Source: Leucogyrophana mollusca | Taxonomy: Eukaryota; Basidiomycota; Agaricomycetes; Boletales | Direction of reading: 5' to 3' | DNA: 64,000 nt | Assembly: GCA_021014945.1 (NCBI GenBank) | Contig: MU266424.1 | Span: 1-64,000, forward strand | Shown: positions 9,950 to 21,758 of the stretch, one piece after another | How the letters are laid out: each line of letters begins with the position of its first letter | Position numbering within the stretch: position 1 is the first letter of the stretch | The notes under the pieces: model-generated | Databases searched by the model: none | The model's input: the letters and a program-made list of their open reading frames with translations, nothing else | Told to the model about the DNA's origin: nothing | Program-made: the position numbers and the translations under genes

Positions 9950-12650
9950 CCACCCGTTCACGAGCTTGTGAGATCCAGTAGCGTAGCGGCCATATTATCC
10001 GCCACCATTCAGGTGGTGGTAAAAGATAGCTACATCGGAATTACATATCTCGATTCAGACTGACCACTTCCCTCGCTACTGCTAAGTCTTCCGAGTTCGA
10101 AGTCAGAAGTTGACCGAAATGTAGTATTCGTAGACTTCAAGTGCATCTATAAGGAGTGAGTACAATTTGGTCGGACGTTCAATGCGCCCCAAAAACGACT
10201 GGGGCACGAGTGAGCGCAGCTTGGTTGGAATGGTTATATAACAGCATACCGCGATGCCGTAATCCGAGGAAGCATTGTCTGCGTGCTCCCGACTTTGTTG
10301 GATGTCAGAACGCATCTATAATGGGTTGGACTTTGGTAAATAGATCGTGGACCAATTTCTTATGGACCTACAGCGGCCCAAATCCTAGAGAGAATGCTCA
10401 GCTTTGGCCCTATGTCTTCAGTGCAATCTTCGATGGCCTTCTGGGCGAATTGGAGGGTTTTGACCAGCCTAACTCGCCCATTACTCGGATCAAACCGCCA
10501 AATTCCCGGTGTTGCCTGTGCAACGTTGAGCCTTTGTTGGGTGCCTAGACATGTACCAAACAAGTCGTCAGTCCATGCGGTCCGGCTCAAAGTAAGTTAC
10601 TTACCGCAGTTTTTCTGCGGTTTTTCAGTGTTGTGCGGATTCTCTATCTTGTTCCAGAAGTAGGGGAAAACCGCACGTAAGAATTCCGAGATCCCCTCTG
10701 CCATTGAGTCGGATGCAGCCTGTGTAGCGAGTACTTTGATCTGTAGTATCGCAGATCAGGATAAGGGTCATCCCACACTTGGATTAGGCGCACCTGCGAC
10801 GTGATCCTGTTCTCTGACGCACTTAAATTTCAAAAATTAAAACGCAGATGCAACGACGAACTTTTGTAACCACTCGGTTAAGGGCACCCCATCGCACATT
10901 AGGACCTTCAGATCTTTGGTCGAATGTTTGAAATCTTCAGCCACGGCCTGGAAGGTTGTGCGGAACGCATCCACCCGAGCACCAAGTGCTGAAACTAAGA
11001 GATTAAACAAATATAAGCAGGAATATTTGATTATAAACGGGATATCATGGCAACGCACACTTTTGAGACGTCTCTTGGGCTCTCACTTGGTCCACTTTGA
11101 GTTTCTGGTGTGTGAAGAACGTTGAGGAAAGACGTTAGGAGCACATGAAAAATAACCCGCCTCGTCTATTTCGTTCAGTTCGTCGTTTTTAGCTTTTGCA
11201 CTGTGCTCGGGGTTGGAGATATATGTGATGAACGTATCCATGAAATCTTGTGGCACGTCAGGCAATGAAAAACTCGGCAAGCTGCAAACGCACCACGAAG
11301 AGTGGACCGCGCCTGTCCAGCAACCTCGCAAGAATCCCATATCAAATTATTGTAGGCCTGAAGGATAATTTCAATCGGAGAACCTGCGCTCAGCAGCTAG
11401 ACAAGGTAAACACCTCATAGATCTCCTCCCACGCCTGGTGCAGCTCTTCATATTTTCGTCATAGACCTTTGTTGAAATAGCAATTCTGAGATAAGGTGTG
11501 CAGTGTCTGCCCTACCTCTCCGCAGGATTCTTTGACCTCCATGACACGCTTACAGAGGGTCAAGGCTTCGTCGGCCAGCAACATACTCAGTTCCTGCTTG
11601 TTCCGTGCCTTCGCCACCTCTCCGAAGGGCTCCCCGACCCCCATGACATGCTGACAGAGGCCCTGTTCTTTGTCGGCTGGAAACTTCTCCAGTTCCTCCT
11701 TGTTAGGCTGACAGGGGGTCAAAGCTTCATCGGCTCACAACTTCTTCGGTTCTGGCATTTGTTCGAGAGGTGGGCTGTCCATAGTTTATGGCCGTAGAGT
11801 CAAAATATGAGCGTAAAGTACTTCAAAGTTGAGGTAAGTGAACGAGAAAAGTGCTTGTATGGGGAGTGAGTTAAAGTAGGGGACCAATTCCATGGACTGA
11901 TTCTTGCAGCGCGTTTCCAAGATGCCTGTTGCCTGCCACATGTCGCCCAGGTGCCAGTGTGAACGGGAAGACGACTCACTGTGTTTGCAACGTGGCGTCC
12001 AGCGCTTTGTATCTCCCATCACGGAAGATCAATCAAGTCCTTGACTGCCACTTTGGACAAGCATTCCGATGATCCTGTCGAAAAGGAAATATAGGTTATC
12101 TGCACGGCCCAATTGTGAAGATTAATGGCAATGGTGGAAATTAACCCGCACCGTCCACCTAAGAGGAATAGCCTTGGAAGTCGCATTGAACCACTATATA
12201 GAACATTAGAACCGTCATTCCAGCGTCATGAGTATCCTAAACGCGGTTAGAATTCCTCGACCCTTACCTCGCTTGGATAGCCCGTCTTACTTGAGGAAGA
12301 AGGGAAGTATAGAACTTGCAGACTCACCTTGTTGCAGGCCATCAGCTTGGCATACTGGATGTCCTTATAAAGAGTTCTAAATATTGTTGGAGTTTCACGG
12401 CCCTTCTGGGGTTTGCAAATTGCGGCATAGTTGTATAGGAGCTACAGGTACTGAATGTGATCTTGTGATGTCGTGCACACCCACCAAGTTGAAACCTGGT
12501 ATTGCAGCAATGCTGTCTCAAGCTTCAAATTTTGCTGGTAAGTCGAGAAAGTGCATGTGCCGCTGGAATTTCAGCCTCTAATTAGGCTTGCTGTGCCACA
12601 GAATGATCTTGTGTAGTAAAAGCTGCCGGGGAGCTTGCAAGTAACTGGGG
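9950..12650. repeat. Segmental duplication unit A
   Basis: The unit holds paralog A with its flanks. The downstream flank (AGCGGCCATATTATCCGCC, about 9990) and the upstream flank (TATCTCCCATC...GGAAGATC near 12006, TTTCACGGCCCTTCTGGGG near 12395) recur beside paralogs B and C. The duplicated block is therefore larger than the gene itself, about 2.6 kb. Confidence 0.6.
10103..11782 (-). pseudogene. Tandem helical-protein family, paralog A (two in-frame stops)
   Basis: This is the same nine-exon layout as paralogs B and C. The ATG at 11782 opens exon 1, but codon 16 is TGA (after PEPKKL) and a second TGA follows KGL near 11459. Exon 1 also holds a tandem repeat of a roughly 33-codon unit (ADEALTLC...VME.KE..GEV), absent from B and C. 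Later exons stay open: the segment starting AYNNLIWDS, RVDAFRTTF, the short NASENRITSQ exon, IKVLATQAASD, AQKAIEDCTEDIGPK, and a last exon ending ALEVYEYYISVNF. The intron at 11105-11160 starts with GC. All of this indicates a decaying copy. Confidence 0.7.
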
Positions 12651-12659
12651 GATGTGATA

Positions 12660-13280
12660 TCCATTGTTTCGGTCGCTTCAAGTTCCATCTGGAGCGTCTT
12701 GATATCCAAAATGGTGAACAAGCGTTTCGCAGCAGTTCCCATGGCAGAAGATCGATCAGGGCCTGACCCGGGATAAGTAACAAGGAGGAGTCTTTGGCAA
12801 TCCTGGAAGAAAGGAAAGTCCCGAGGTCACCACTGTATGATACCTTCCGCAAAGTTTGCCATATGCAACACAGGTCCTCGAAGCTTGGGTTTGGCCGTGA
12901 TAGTCACGCCCCTATTCTGTTGAATACCTGATACGAGTTGGTGGGCCACCCAGTTCAGGCATTTGGGGCCATCCTGCCACTCCAGGGTCAAAATGCATTG
13001 GGGAATCCCCTGTGATAGTGGCTCAAAATGTTGCTGCATCCTATGTTAATGCCCTACACTTGTAGACATGCATCCAGCATTTGACTTCTGGAATTCATTA
13101 GCCCTCATTCTCCTTGCTGATTTGTCTGTGCGGCTTGCGCAATCGTTCGGCATAGGCCAGGGTCACCATCGTAGGGACCAGGCCAACCATTCACGAGCTT
13201 GTGGGATTCAAGAGCATAGCGGCCATATTATCCGCCCCCATTGGGTGGTGGCAAGAGATAGCTACACATGGTAATTACAT
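12660..13280. other. Spacer between paralogs A and B, shared with the spacer downstream of C
   Basis: This stretch resembles 22030-22870 (shared words GCAGCAGTTCCCATGGCAGAAGATCGATCA versus GCAGCAGCTCCCATCGCGGAAGATCGATCA, compared in pieces). It belongs to the duplicated block. Open frames here are not conserved between the two copies, so I call no gene. Confidence 0.5.
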
Positions 13281-15650
13281 ATCTTGATTCAGACAAACCA
13301 CTTCAGTCGCCACCATGGGTTCTTCCGAGTTAGAGGCAAGGGGTTGCAATTGACCGTGGTGTGGCATTCATAGACTTCAAGTGCATCCATAAGGTCTTTG
13401 TACATGTCGTTCAAGTGTTCAATGCGGATCGGAAACAACTGAAACATGAGTGAGCCCAGCTTGGTTGGAATAGTTATAGAACTGCATACCACATTGCCAT
13501 ATTTCGAGGAAGCGGCATTGTTCATTTGTCCCCGAATTTGTCCGATGTCAGCATTGATCTATATTGGGTTGAGCTTTGGAAAAGAAATCATGCACTGATT
13601 TCTTATGGACCTACAATAGCCCATATTGTAGTGAAGATGCCCAGTTTTGACCCTATGTCTGCAGTACGGTCATCGATGGTCTTCTGGGCAGTCTGGAGGG
13701 CCGTCACCCGCCCGGCATGTGCACCAATCGGAGTATTAAACAACAGGCTTCCCAGTGTTTCCTTTGGGTTGTTAAGTCCTTGTTGGGTGTCTAGAGGTGT
13801 ACCAAACAAGTTGTCAAGCTATCCAATCTGGCTCAGAGTAAGCTATTTACCGTAGTTTTCCTGTGGTTTTTCAGTATTGTGCGGATTCTCCACCTCGCTC
13901 CAGAAGCAGTCTGAAGCTGTGCAGATGAACTCAGAGACCCTCTCTGGTACGATGTCGGATGCAGCCCGTGTAGCGAGTACTTTGATCTGTAGTATCGCAG
14001 ATTAGTATAAAGGCATCCCACAATTGGATTAGTCCCACCTGCAACGCAATACTGTTTCCTGGCGCACTTAGGTTGCAAATATTAAAACACAGATGAAACA
14101 ACGAACTTGTGTAACCACTCGGTTAAGGGCACCCCATCGCCCACTGTTAGGGCTTTCTGACCTTTGAGCGAATTTTGGAACTTTTCAGCTGCAGTCTGAA
14201 AGGTTGCGCGGAACACATCCACATCAGCACTGAGTGCTGAAACTAAGAAATGCAATGAATATAAGCAGGAATACTTGATTACCAATGGAATATCGTGGCA
14301 ACGCACACTTTTGAGATGTCTTATAGGCTTTCTGTTCGTCCGCTTTGATTTTCTGGTGTGTGAAGAACACTGAGCAAAGATGTTAGGATCACATGAAAAT
14401 AACGCGCTTTTTGTATTTCGTTCAGTGCGTCATTTTTGGCTTGCACAGTGGGCTTGGAGTCAGAGATATAATGGATGAACGTGTCCACGAAGTCTTTTGG
14501 CCCGTCAGACAATGAAAAATTCGGCAAGCTCCAAACGCACCACGGAGAGTGGACCGTACTTGTCCAGCAACCTCGCGAGATTCCTCTATCAATTTATCGT
14601 AGGCCTGGAGAACAATTTCAGTCGGAGAACCTGCGCTCAGCAGCTAGACAAGGTAAACACCTTGGAGAGCTCATCCCACGCCTTGTGCAGCTGGTCACAT
14701 TTCTGTTGTTCTCCTTTACTGAGATCCCCATTCTGAGACAAGGTGTGCAGTGTCTTCGCTACCTCTCCGAAGGATACTTTGACCTCCACGACATGCTGAC
14801 AGAGGGTCAGGGCTTCCTCGCCTAGCAATTTCCTCGCTTCTTGCAGTTGCGCCTTCAGGTCGCCCATAGTTTACGGCCGTAAAGTCAAAGAGCGTAAAGT
14901 ACTTCAAAGTTGAGTTAAGTGAACGAGAAAAGCGCTTGTTGCGGAGTGAGTTAAAGTAGGGCACCAATATCATGGCCTAATTCTTGCAATGCCTCTTGCC
15001 TGCCGCATGTCGCCCAGGTGCCGGTGCTAACGGGATGACGACACACTGTGTTTGAAACGAGGTGTGCCAGCACCCCGTATCTCCTATCGCAGAAGTTCGA
15101 TCAGACCTCGACTTCCACTTTGGACAAGAATTCCGCTGATCCTGTCGAAAAGGCGACATAGGTCATCTACACCACCCAATTGTGAAGATCAAACCCTGGA
15201 GATTCGATGGCGATGGCAGAAATCAACACGTACCATCCACTCGAGAGGATAGGCTTGGAAGTCACATCGAACCGCAATGTATCGCCCGTAGAACATTATA
15301 ACTGCCACTCTAGCGTCATGAGTATCCTAAGCGTGCTTAGAACGTTCCTTGACCCTTGCCTTCGTTTGGTCACCGGATATAGGACACTCGCCTCATTGTA
15401 GGCCACCGGTTTGCTAGAACGAACGTCCTGCTAACGAGTTCCCGTTGGAGTTTTCACGGCCCTTCTGGGGTTTGCGCCGTGCGGCAGAGCTGTATAGAAG
15501 CTCCAGATACCGAATGTGACACCGCGATGTAGTGGCACTGGATAAGTCAAAACATGGGATTGCGGCGATGTTATCTCAAGCTTCGCGATTCGCTGGTAAA
15601 ACGAGAGCAGTGCATGTGTCAGTGTCACTGGAGTTCCGGCCTCTGTTATT
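13150..15650. repeat. Segmental duplication unit B
   Basis: The block carries paralog B. Its downstream flank at about 13190-13300 and its upstream flanks (TTACGGCCGTAAAGTC near 14870, GAGTATCCTAAGCG near 15320, TTTTCACGGCCCTTCTGGGG near 15451) match units A and C in order and orientation. Confidence 0.6.
13289..14867 (-). CDS. Tandem helical-protein family, paralog B (apparently intact)
   Basis: Nine exons read open from the ATG at 14867 (MGDLKAQLQEARKLLG) to a stop at 13289, giving about 390 residues. In order: an amphipathic helix with EEALTLCQHVVEVKVSFGEV; AYDKLIEESREVAGQ; DFVDTFIHYISDSKP; a segment with DVDVFRATFQTAAEKF; a mildly hydrophobic IKVLATRAASDIV; a Pro/Thr linker; helices TAQKTIDDRTADIGSK and ITIPTKLGSLMFQLF; and ALEVYECHT. 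There is no signal peptide. Most introns are GT-AG of 40-67 bases; intron 14353-14407 starts GC. I do not recognise the family with certainty. The helix order, with REVA..F..YI and V..F...F motifs, recalls fungal ClyA/HBL/Cry6-like proteins (alpha-helical pore-formers). That is inference only. Confidence 0.6.
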
Positions 15651-15793
15651 AGCGCCAGTACGCGTCATTCGAATGCAGTAGTTGACGGTCTGCTTGACAA
15701 CGATATATAAAGCACATTCGGGGAGTTCATGAGTCTTCCGTTTAGGGCTCATGTCGCTGCTATCGAGCGCTTCTTGTCCGCAGCACCGAAGAT

Positions 15794-16200
15794 CTATGGA
15801 AAGCCGGACAACCACGCAAGATCAGCTTTATCATTCTCGGTTCTCTTCACGTTGCTCCAGGTTCGTGTGACGGATATGTCAGCTGAAGTACTTATGCTGT
15901 TGTCTGCAGCTATCGTCATGGTCCCAGGAACGGACAAGGCCAAGTGCTCTGCAAAACTGTGACCCCATTCAGGCCCTTCTTCATAAAGGGTACAAGCACC
16001 ATCTGGAAGATCGTACCTAACTCCCAACCTATTTACACTGGTCGCAGGCGCAATTCGTCTTTGGAAGTGGAGGATGACGAGGGAGATGGACCACAGATGA
16101 CGACGCTAATGTCGTTCCGGCCGGCGAAAACGTCGAGGAAGCCGATAACAGTAGCCTCAAAGGCGAGGAGGTGATCAACATCGACATGTAAGATCAGTTT
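15794..16200 (-). pseudogene. Gene relic, function unknown
   Basis: The minus strand reads KLILHVDVDHLLAFEATVIG then FLDVFAGRNDISVVICGPSP, followed after a frame change near 16030 by GVRYDLPDGACTLYEEGPEW and ADISVTRTWSNVKRTEND, ending at a stop at 15794. The amino-acid make-up looks like folded protein. I see no intron that joins the two frames, no clear start, and repeats on both sides. I do not recognise it; it may be a decayed gene or a fragment. Confidence 0.35.
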
Positions 16201-16674
16201 ACGCAGCACGCCCGGATAGATTTTCGGAGGCTGCAGTCCTCGCGACGACGATGGTGTGGCGCCAACAGGCTTGGCCGAGGCGAAGTGACAACAAGGGAGT
16301 TTATACCAGCTTGAGGCGTAGCTCACACGTCAGTTCATCTTCTGCCTGTTCCCGTCGTTGTTGTGTATTTAGACGATCCGAACAGCAGCCTTATTTTCAC
16401 TGGACCAGATAGGCGGTCTTACCGATGGCACCTTGGCTTGCGCGTCTGCACAGTGCAAAGTTTGTACTATCTTCAGGGACATGTCCGACAATTCGAACTC
16501 ATCGCCTTGACCCCCAGCTTTATATCGCTCAATATTATCGATACAAAGTAGGGGGAACCGAGAGCAAGCGAACCCAGCCTGGTTACTTGACTCTGCAGGA
16601 CGCAAGTCCCGCTGATACCTAGACTTGAAAGTGGAGCGGGAGGGCAGCGGGGAGGGAAAGCGCAGATCATGGTG

Positions 16675-16920
16675 GGGCTGACCGCATGCCTTTCGTATCG
16701 ACAGCCGTGGTTTAGCAGCTCCATATTTTCGTGCGTCCGAGTGCTTATACTTATGCCCCACATCGGAATCGCATCAGCGTCCTGCGCTACAATCGAATGG
16801 TTGCGGGGTTGACGTCGCAAAGCCACCGAACGTTCCTTATGGATGTCGATTGCACACCACCCGGGCCCAGCACGGGCCTGGTGTTCGTGGTGGGTGCTCA
16901 CAAGCACCTGGGAGTGAACT
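16675..16920 (+). repeat. Dispersed repeat family 2, copy 2
   Basis: This is the second copy of the repeat at 9690-9940, in the same orientation, with shared words ATCAGCGTCCTGCGC, GGTTGACGTCGCAAAGCCA and GATTGCACACCACC. It is followed within about 70 bp by family 1, whereas at the left site family 1 lies 3 kb upstream of family 2. No gene is seen in it. Confidence 0.6.
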
Positions 16921-16984
16921 AGCCTCGAAGCAGAGACTTGGCCTCGCTGTCCCCCGCCTTTTGGTCCACTAGCGCCAGCGTCTG

Positions 16985-17472
16985 ATCAGACAGCGTGAGC
17001 CGGTGCGCATCATTATGAGGTTGTACCCATCGGTCACCCATCGCTCGCCCAGCCAAGACATGTAGCTGGCCACGACGCCACGGCCTCCGCGGGTGCGCAC
17101 CCCGACCAGCGCGAAAATCGCCCGGACTACCGGTCGGATTTCCCGCTAGCCTGGCTGCGCACTCGGACGCGCAGGCTAGTTTCTCGCTTGAGTCTTGGGG
17201 GCAATTGGGTGCGTGGTGGTCTATGGGGTACTTGATTGTTTGAGTCTGACGCTGACACGAACTGCTGTGCAGATCGAAGTCGCAGGCGCAAAATTCGAAG
17301 TCTGACCTGCTTCAATGATGACCTCGAAGCCCTAGGGTCTCCAATGGCTGGTGCAGAGGCTTGCTAAAAGGCTATACTCGGAGCCCAAACACGGGGCTAG
17401 GCACACGACATTCGAGGATCGACATGTGCACAGGCCCACCCGTGGAGCTTGGAGTTCTACTTGTCGACCCAA
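16985..17472 (+). repeat. Dispersed repeat family 1, copy 2
   Basis: This copy is similar along its length to 6018-6705, without the roughly 200-base insert of that copy. It ends shortly before paralog D. GC content is high and open frames on both strands are unsupported. Confidence 0.6.
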
Positions 17473-17643
17473 TCGATGCGTCAAAGTCAAGCCTCGTGTT
17501 TATCTCCCACTACCCCATGCTCGGTGCCTGAGACAGAACAGGAATCACATGCGGTATCCACTTGGATTAGTAAGTATATAAGTCGGTCGATACAGGAGGG
17601 ACGAGCCTGTCAATCACTCAAGCTAGGGTACCTGCCATACCCT

Positions 17644-19328
17644 CTACTTGGTGGACACCGTCCTGACGGTCGACAATTTCCGGCGTACAGACAGACTAGG
17701 CCTCCTCGCGTTCATTGTGCTATGAGTTTCATAGGTTTCAAGTACTCCGGAAAGTAGCTGAGACTTTTGTCTCAGAGCGCTGACGTCTGTCTGTGATAGC
17801 TGAACCGCGATAACGTCATATTTTGCTAGGAATGGGTTCGCCAGGGCAGCGTACCGTTTCGTTGCCAAAAGAAAGGGCAATACCTACCGTCTGCTGGTGA
17901 ATGACCTCGACGTCACTATAAACCTGCGCAGGTAAACTTGTGCTTAGTATCCTATTATAAGGGGTCAATATACGTACGGTATCCCACGCGTCGGCTAACG
18001 CATGTAGTTTCTGGTATATGCCCTCAGTCTGAGAGCTGACAATATCGAGAGCGTCTCGCAGTAGTTTTGCGACTTCCATGTCAGCTCGCGACCCTTTCTC
18101 TCTCCCGAGCAGCTTCTTCCACAGAGCTTCCACGACAGCACGCTTCTTTCCGGATGCTGAAGCCGGAGACACGCACTGATGAGCAATGTATGTGATATTC
18201 CTCACCGAAAGGAAAGCTCACCGCTGTGCTCCTGTTGCGAAGGGAAAGCTTTCTCCGTTGGAGCGCCCGTACCAACTCCAGGATCAGAGAAACTGCGTTG
18301 AGGTATTTGCTTGGGAGATAGATTGTTCGACCCAAGGATGTGGAGGCTAGCCTCTGATTTCATTCTGTTCGGGTTGGCGACATGATGATAGTTAGAACGA
18401 AAAGGCTAAAACAAAGGCCCTGTGACGAACAAATGTGGGGACAAGGTCAAGTTACACATCGCGGCAACAATCCCTGAGCCTTTCGTCGGTTTGTGGAAGT
18501 CATCGACCGTAGGCTTGAATATTTGGCAGAATCGCTCCATTTCAGTACTGAGATGCCTAACTTTGGGAAGCAGGAGGGAAATTGAGTAAAGCGCCTTGCA
18601 TAAAGTGTAAAATGCGGCGGCGGCGTACATCTCCGAGACGGTTCCTTGGCGCCCCCACATATCCTTTCAAGTTTCTGCCAATGTTGCATGATAGCAGTCA
18701 TTATAATGCTGAGAAACACGAGGAGAACAAGGTACCTTGTCCATTTCCTTCAGCTCGACCTTTTTAGATTCTGCGTCGATGTTCGGGTCGGCGATATACT
18801 GAAGGAACGCGCTCGAAAAGTCTTTGAAGCCATTAAGCAATTGAGACCACGCCCGACCTGCTGCATACACATACCACGTGAACGCACCTTGTAAAATGGC
18901 CCGCATTCTCCCAGCGACCATGCGGGAATCCGACAAGTGGGATACATAAGCCTAAAAACATGAAAATTCAGTCCAGAGAACCCGTCGTCCACACCAAGCG
19001 TTGAAGGCACCTTGTCAAGCTTATCAAACACTTTCCGCAGCTTGCTGCATCTTCGCCGCAGTCTGAAATTGAACGCACTTCTCTTGGCCAGGGTGGCTAG
19101 TGCATTCGCTACCTCTCCGAACGACTTGTTCAACGACCGAGCATTCTCGCAGAGGGCCAAGTCGGCGTTGTCCGGGAGCTCCTTCTCACTTGGTAGGATT
19201 ATGGTGGTGGTGGTTATCTTGTTGCCTACTGTAGACTCTGTGCTGCTGTACCGAGGAGGCGTGTGCGGCTCGGTGCTCGACTGGGCCTCTTTCGGCGACG
19301 GCAGCTCTTTCAAGATATCGGTTGGCAT
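17644..19328 (-). pseudogene. Tandem helical-protein family, paralog D (divergent; C-terminal frame broken)
   Basis: The ATG at 19328 opens a longer exon 1 (106 codons) with a Thr/Ser-rich head before ADLALCENARSLNKSFGEV. Exons 2-5 match B and C in length and phase: AYVSHLSDSRMVAGRMRAIL; DFSSAFLQYIADPN (86 nt); KLERICGGAKE (46 nt); RHLSTEMERFCQIFKPTV. The middle differs: instead of IKVLAT it has a Ser/Pro linker (SNNLSPKQIPQRSFSDPG) and then AVVEALWKKLLGREKGS. DMEVAKLLRDALDIVSSQ and the end (LSGVLETYETHS) align again, but the last part needs a +1 shift near 17860. It may be a pseudogene or use an intron I cannot define. Intron 18675-18735 is GT-AG where A-C have GC-AG. Confidence 0.5.
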
Positions 19329-19329
19329 T

Positions 19330-20240
19330 TTCTGGGGATTCGTGATCGGGAGGTGGTGAGATTATAACTGGGTACAGTGTGGATGGGGGGAGGTAAGCAT
19401 TCACTTGAACATGAGGCATGAACATGCGACATTTTATGCGACTGCTGAGCCCTGACTGGGAGGCCTCTGGTTGCTGATCACATGCCCATGCAGCCCGTTT
19501 CTCAAGGAGACACCTAAGCGCCGGCAGCCTGCCACACATCCTCCAGGTGGAGAAGTTACCGTAAACCGGCCTTGCGATTGGTTGGTAGACATGACGCCAC
19601 GGCATGGCTATTGCATGCTTACTCAACGTGCCCCCATGCGCCATGACCCACCATAACGATGTGCCCGCGTTTCGCAGCTCTCATCAGGCTAGATCGATTA
19701 GGGCGATTGAGAGTCTTTCGGTGAACCCTGTTTGGTGAATCCTGAGTATCTCTGAGGTGTAGAAGACGGCCGCGTGTGTTGCGTGTGTGTGGCTGGTGGC
19801 TGGGTTGAAAGAGCCAGAGGGCGATGTTACTTTAGGGTGAATTGATGTCCATGCCAGCCAGTGTCACATTCGTGAGTCGTGACAAGTCCCGATCAACGAA
19901 CACTAGTCACGATCAGGTTCTGGAAGAAAAAGGCTACGGCGTGCGTACCCAGATTGTGAAGCGGCCAGGGGACAGACTGAGCATATCCGAGATATCAATG
20001 AAGACGTGAAATGTGGAACAATGTGTGGTACTTCAACAAACGGTACTCCCCACGGGAAATGTGAAAGAGACTCTGCAATATCAATTGGTACTGACAGTTA
20101 CATCTGTTTTGCAAGTTCCTGCCCCCCTCTTGTATGTGACTGTAGGATTCAGATTGCCGCCGATTGAACGATGATGAGGCCCGGAAGACCCTACTGGCAA
20201 CCCTTTACCCGAATGAAAGCCCTGCGCCTACTTAGCAGTC
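19330..20240. other. Spacer between paralogs D and E, no gene seen
   Basis: There is no conserved frame and no repeat shared with the A/B/C blocks that I can see. A short GT-rich tract lies at about 19770-19800. The open frame at about 19190-19640 overlaps the start of D and is not supported. Confidence 0.4.
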
Positions 20241-20242
20241 TA

Positions 20243-21758
20243 TTACAGACGCGAGGGCTTCTTCACGATGATCGATGTAAAGGATTCGTAGTATGCGAGC
20301 GCATCGTAAATTTGCGAGTATGTTCTCTTCGTCGCGTCGACACGGTTGCGCAATAGCTGAGATACTAGTGAGTCTGACATGCTGTAGAGTTTGGGTAGGA
20401 CAGCCTACTGTGGCATCACTGGGAGATTTGGAATCGTTGTGCATCTTCTCAATTTCCAGGAGGTCAACACGGATCTGTGTAATTTAAAAGTTGTCGTGAA
20501 TATTCTGTTAGTGCTCCAATATGCTGTGAACTTACAGTCTCCCAAACTGCGGAGAATACACCTAGTTTCTGAGATATACTCGCATTCTCCGGGCTGATGA
20601 CCTCGAGAGCATCTTGCAGTGCTCTGGCGACGTTTAGGTCAACCCGACACTTATCTATACTCTCAGGTAGCTTTTGAAACAAAGCTTGCACGACATCAAG
20701 CTTCTTTTGGGCTTCTGGATGTAAGTTTAATAATGGAGAGTCCATATTTTACAGAAAGGGAAACGTACCGCGGTGTTCTTGTTGAATTTGAGCACTGTTG
20801 GGTGGAGCATCGGTGACACTGGCATCAGATACCTTTTGTTAGGGCATTCGCTTGTGAGAGTCAGACGTTTGTCCATGAAACTGTGAGCATACCTCTGACT
20901 TGATTCTATTTCTCGGTGGTTTGATTAGAACACAGAAATTGAAAGCAAGGCACAAGGGCGAACCTGTCGAGTTGCAAGGATATGTTCTCCATATCATGCT
21001 TCACTGAGGACATAATCCCTGGATCTTTCACCGCTTCGCTAAATTCGTCAACAACGAGCTTGAGCTCTTGGTGGAATTTCGACATCTCAGCGTCGAGAGA
21101 CTTCACTTGGGGACCAATAATTATATCAATAACGTTCTCGCACAACCAATGGATCTGTCACTGCGTCATACCATGTTGACACATTTTCAATGTACCCCCC
21201 TGGTCTTCTACAAGCTTATGTTGCGTGATGCAGGTGAGCATGAGTGACAAATGTGCGAGAAGAAATGCATACCTTCTCCATTTGTCTCAAATCGGCTCTT
21301 TTCCTATCTTGCCTGATGTTGGGGTCGATGATATAGTCGAGAAACATGCTCGAAAAGTCTTGAAAAGTGTTTGAAAATAGACGCTTGGCAAAGTACAAGC
21401 TTTGCAAACACACCTCGAAGAATGGCTCGCGCCTTCCCCGCGACCTCACGAGAATCCCACAAGAGAGCAACGTAATCCTGAAAACTGATTATAGTGAAGA
21501 GAATATGCAGTCAGGAGGTGAAGATACCTTGTGGAGGCTGTCCCACGACCTTTGCAGTCCAGTGCATTTTCGACGAAATGCGGGGTTGAGAGAAGAGTTC
21601 CTAAGAGACAGTCCAGCAAGAGCCTCTTTTACTTCTCCGAATGACCTTTGAACCGACAGAGCATGTTGATGGAGGTCGAAGGTTTCGTCAACCAGGCTCT
21701 CGCGCGGGCCTTTAGTCTGTACGGTCTCGTCCATTGCACGATAGTTTTCCTGCCCCAT
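20243..21758 (-). pseudogene. Tandem helical-protein family, paralog E (divergent; C-terminal frame broken)
   Basis: The ATG at 21758 opens exon 1 (MGQENYRAMDETVQ...SFGEVKEALAGL). It is followed by SREVAGKARAILR, DFSSMFLDYIIDPN, VKSLDAEMSKFHQELKLVVD, then KSE plus a short polar linker as in D, then AQKKLDVVQALFQKLPES, RALQDALEVISPENAS and IRVDLLEIEKMHND. The end YSQIYDALAYYESFTS matches YSLLMEALEVYECHTS of C, but lies in another frame than the start of that exon, with the break near 20395. It groups with D in lacking the IKVLAT exon. A third intron donor here is a normal GT (21272). Function unknown, as for B. Confidence 0.5.

Noticed and set aside
12571..12852. Minus-strand frame in the A/B spacer, with partial likeness at 22032-22394
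   Set aside because: Likeness is at DNA level only; frames are not preserved between the two copies.
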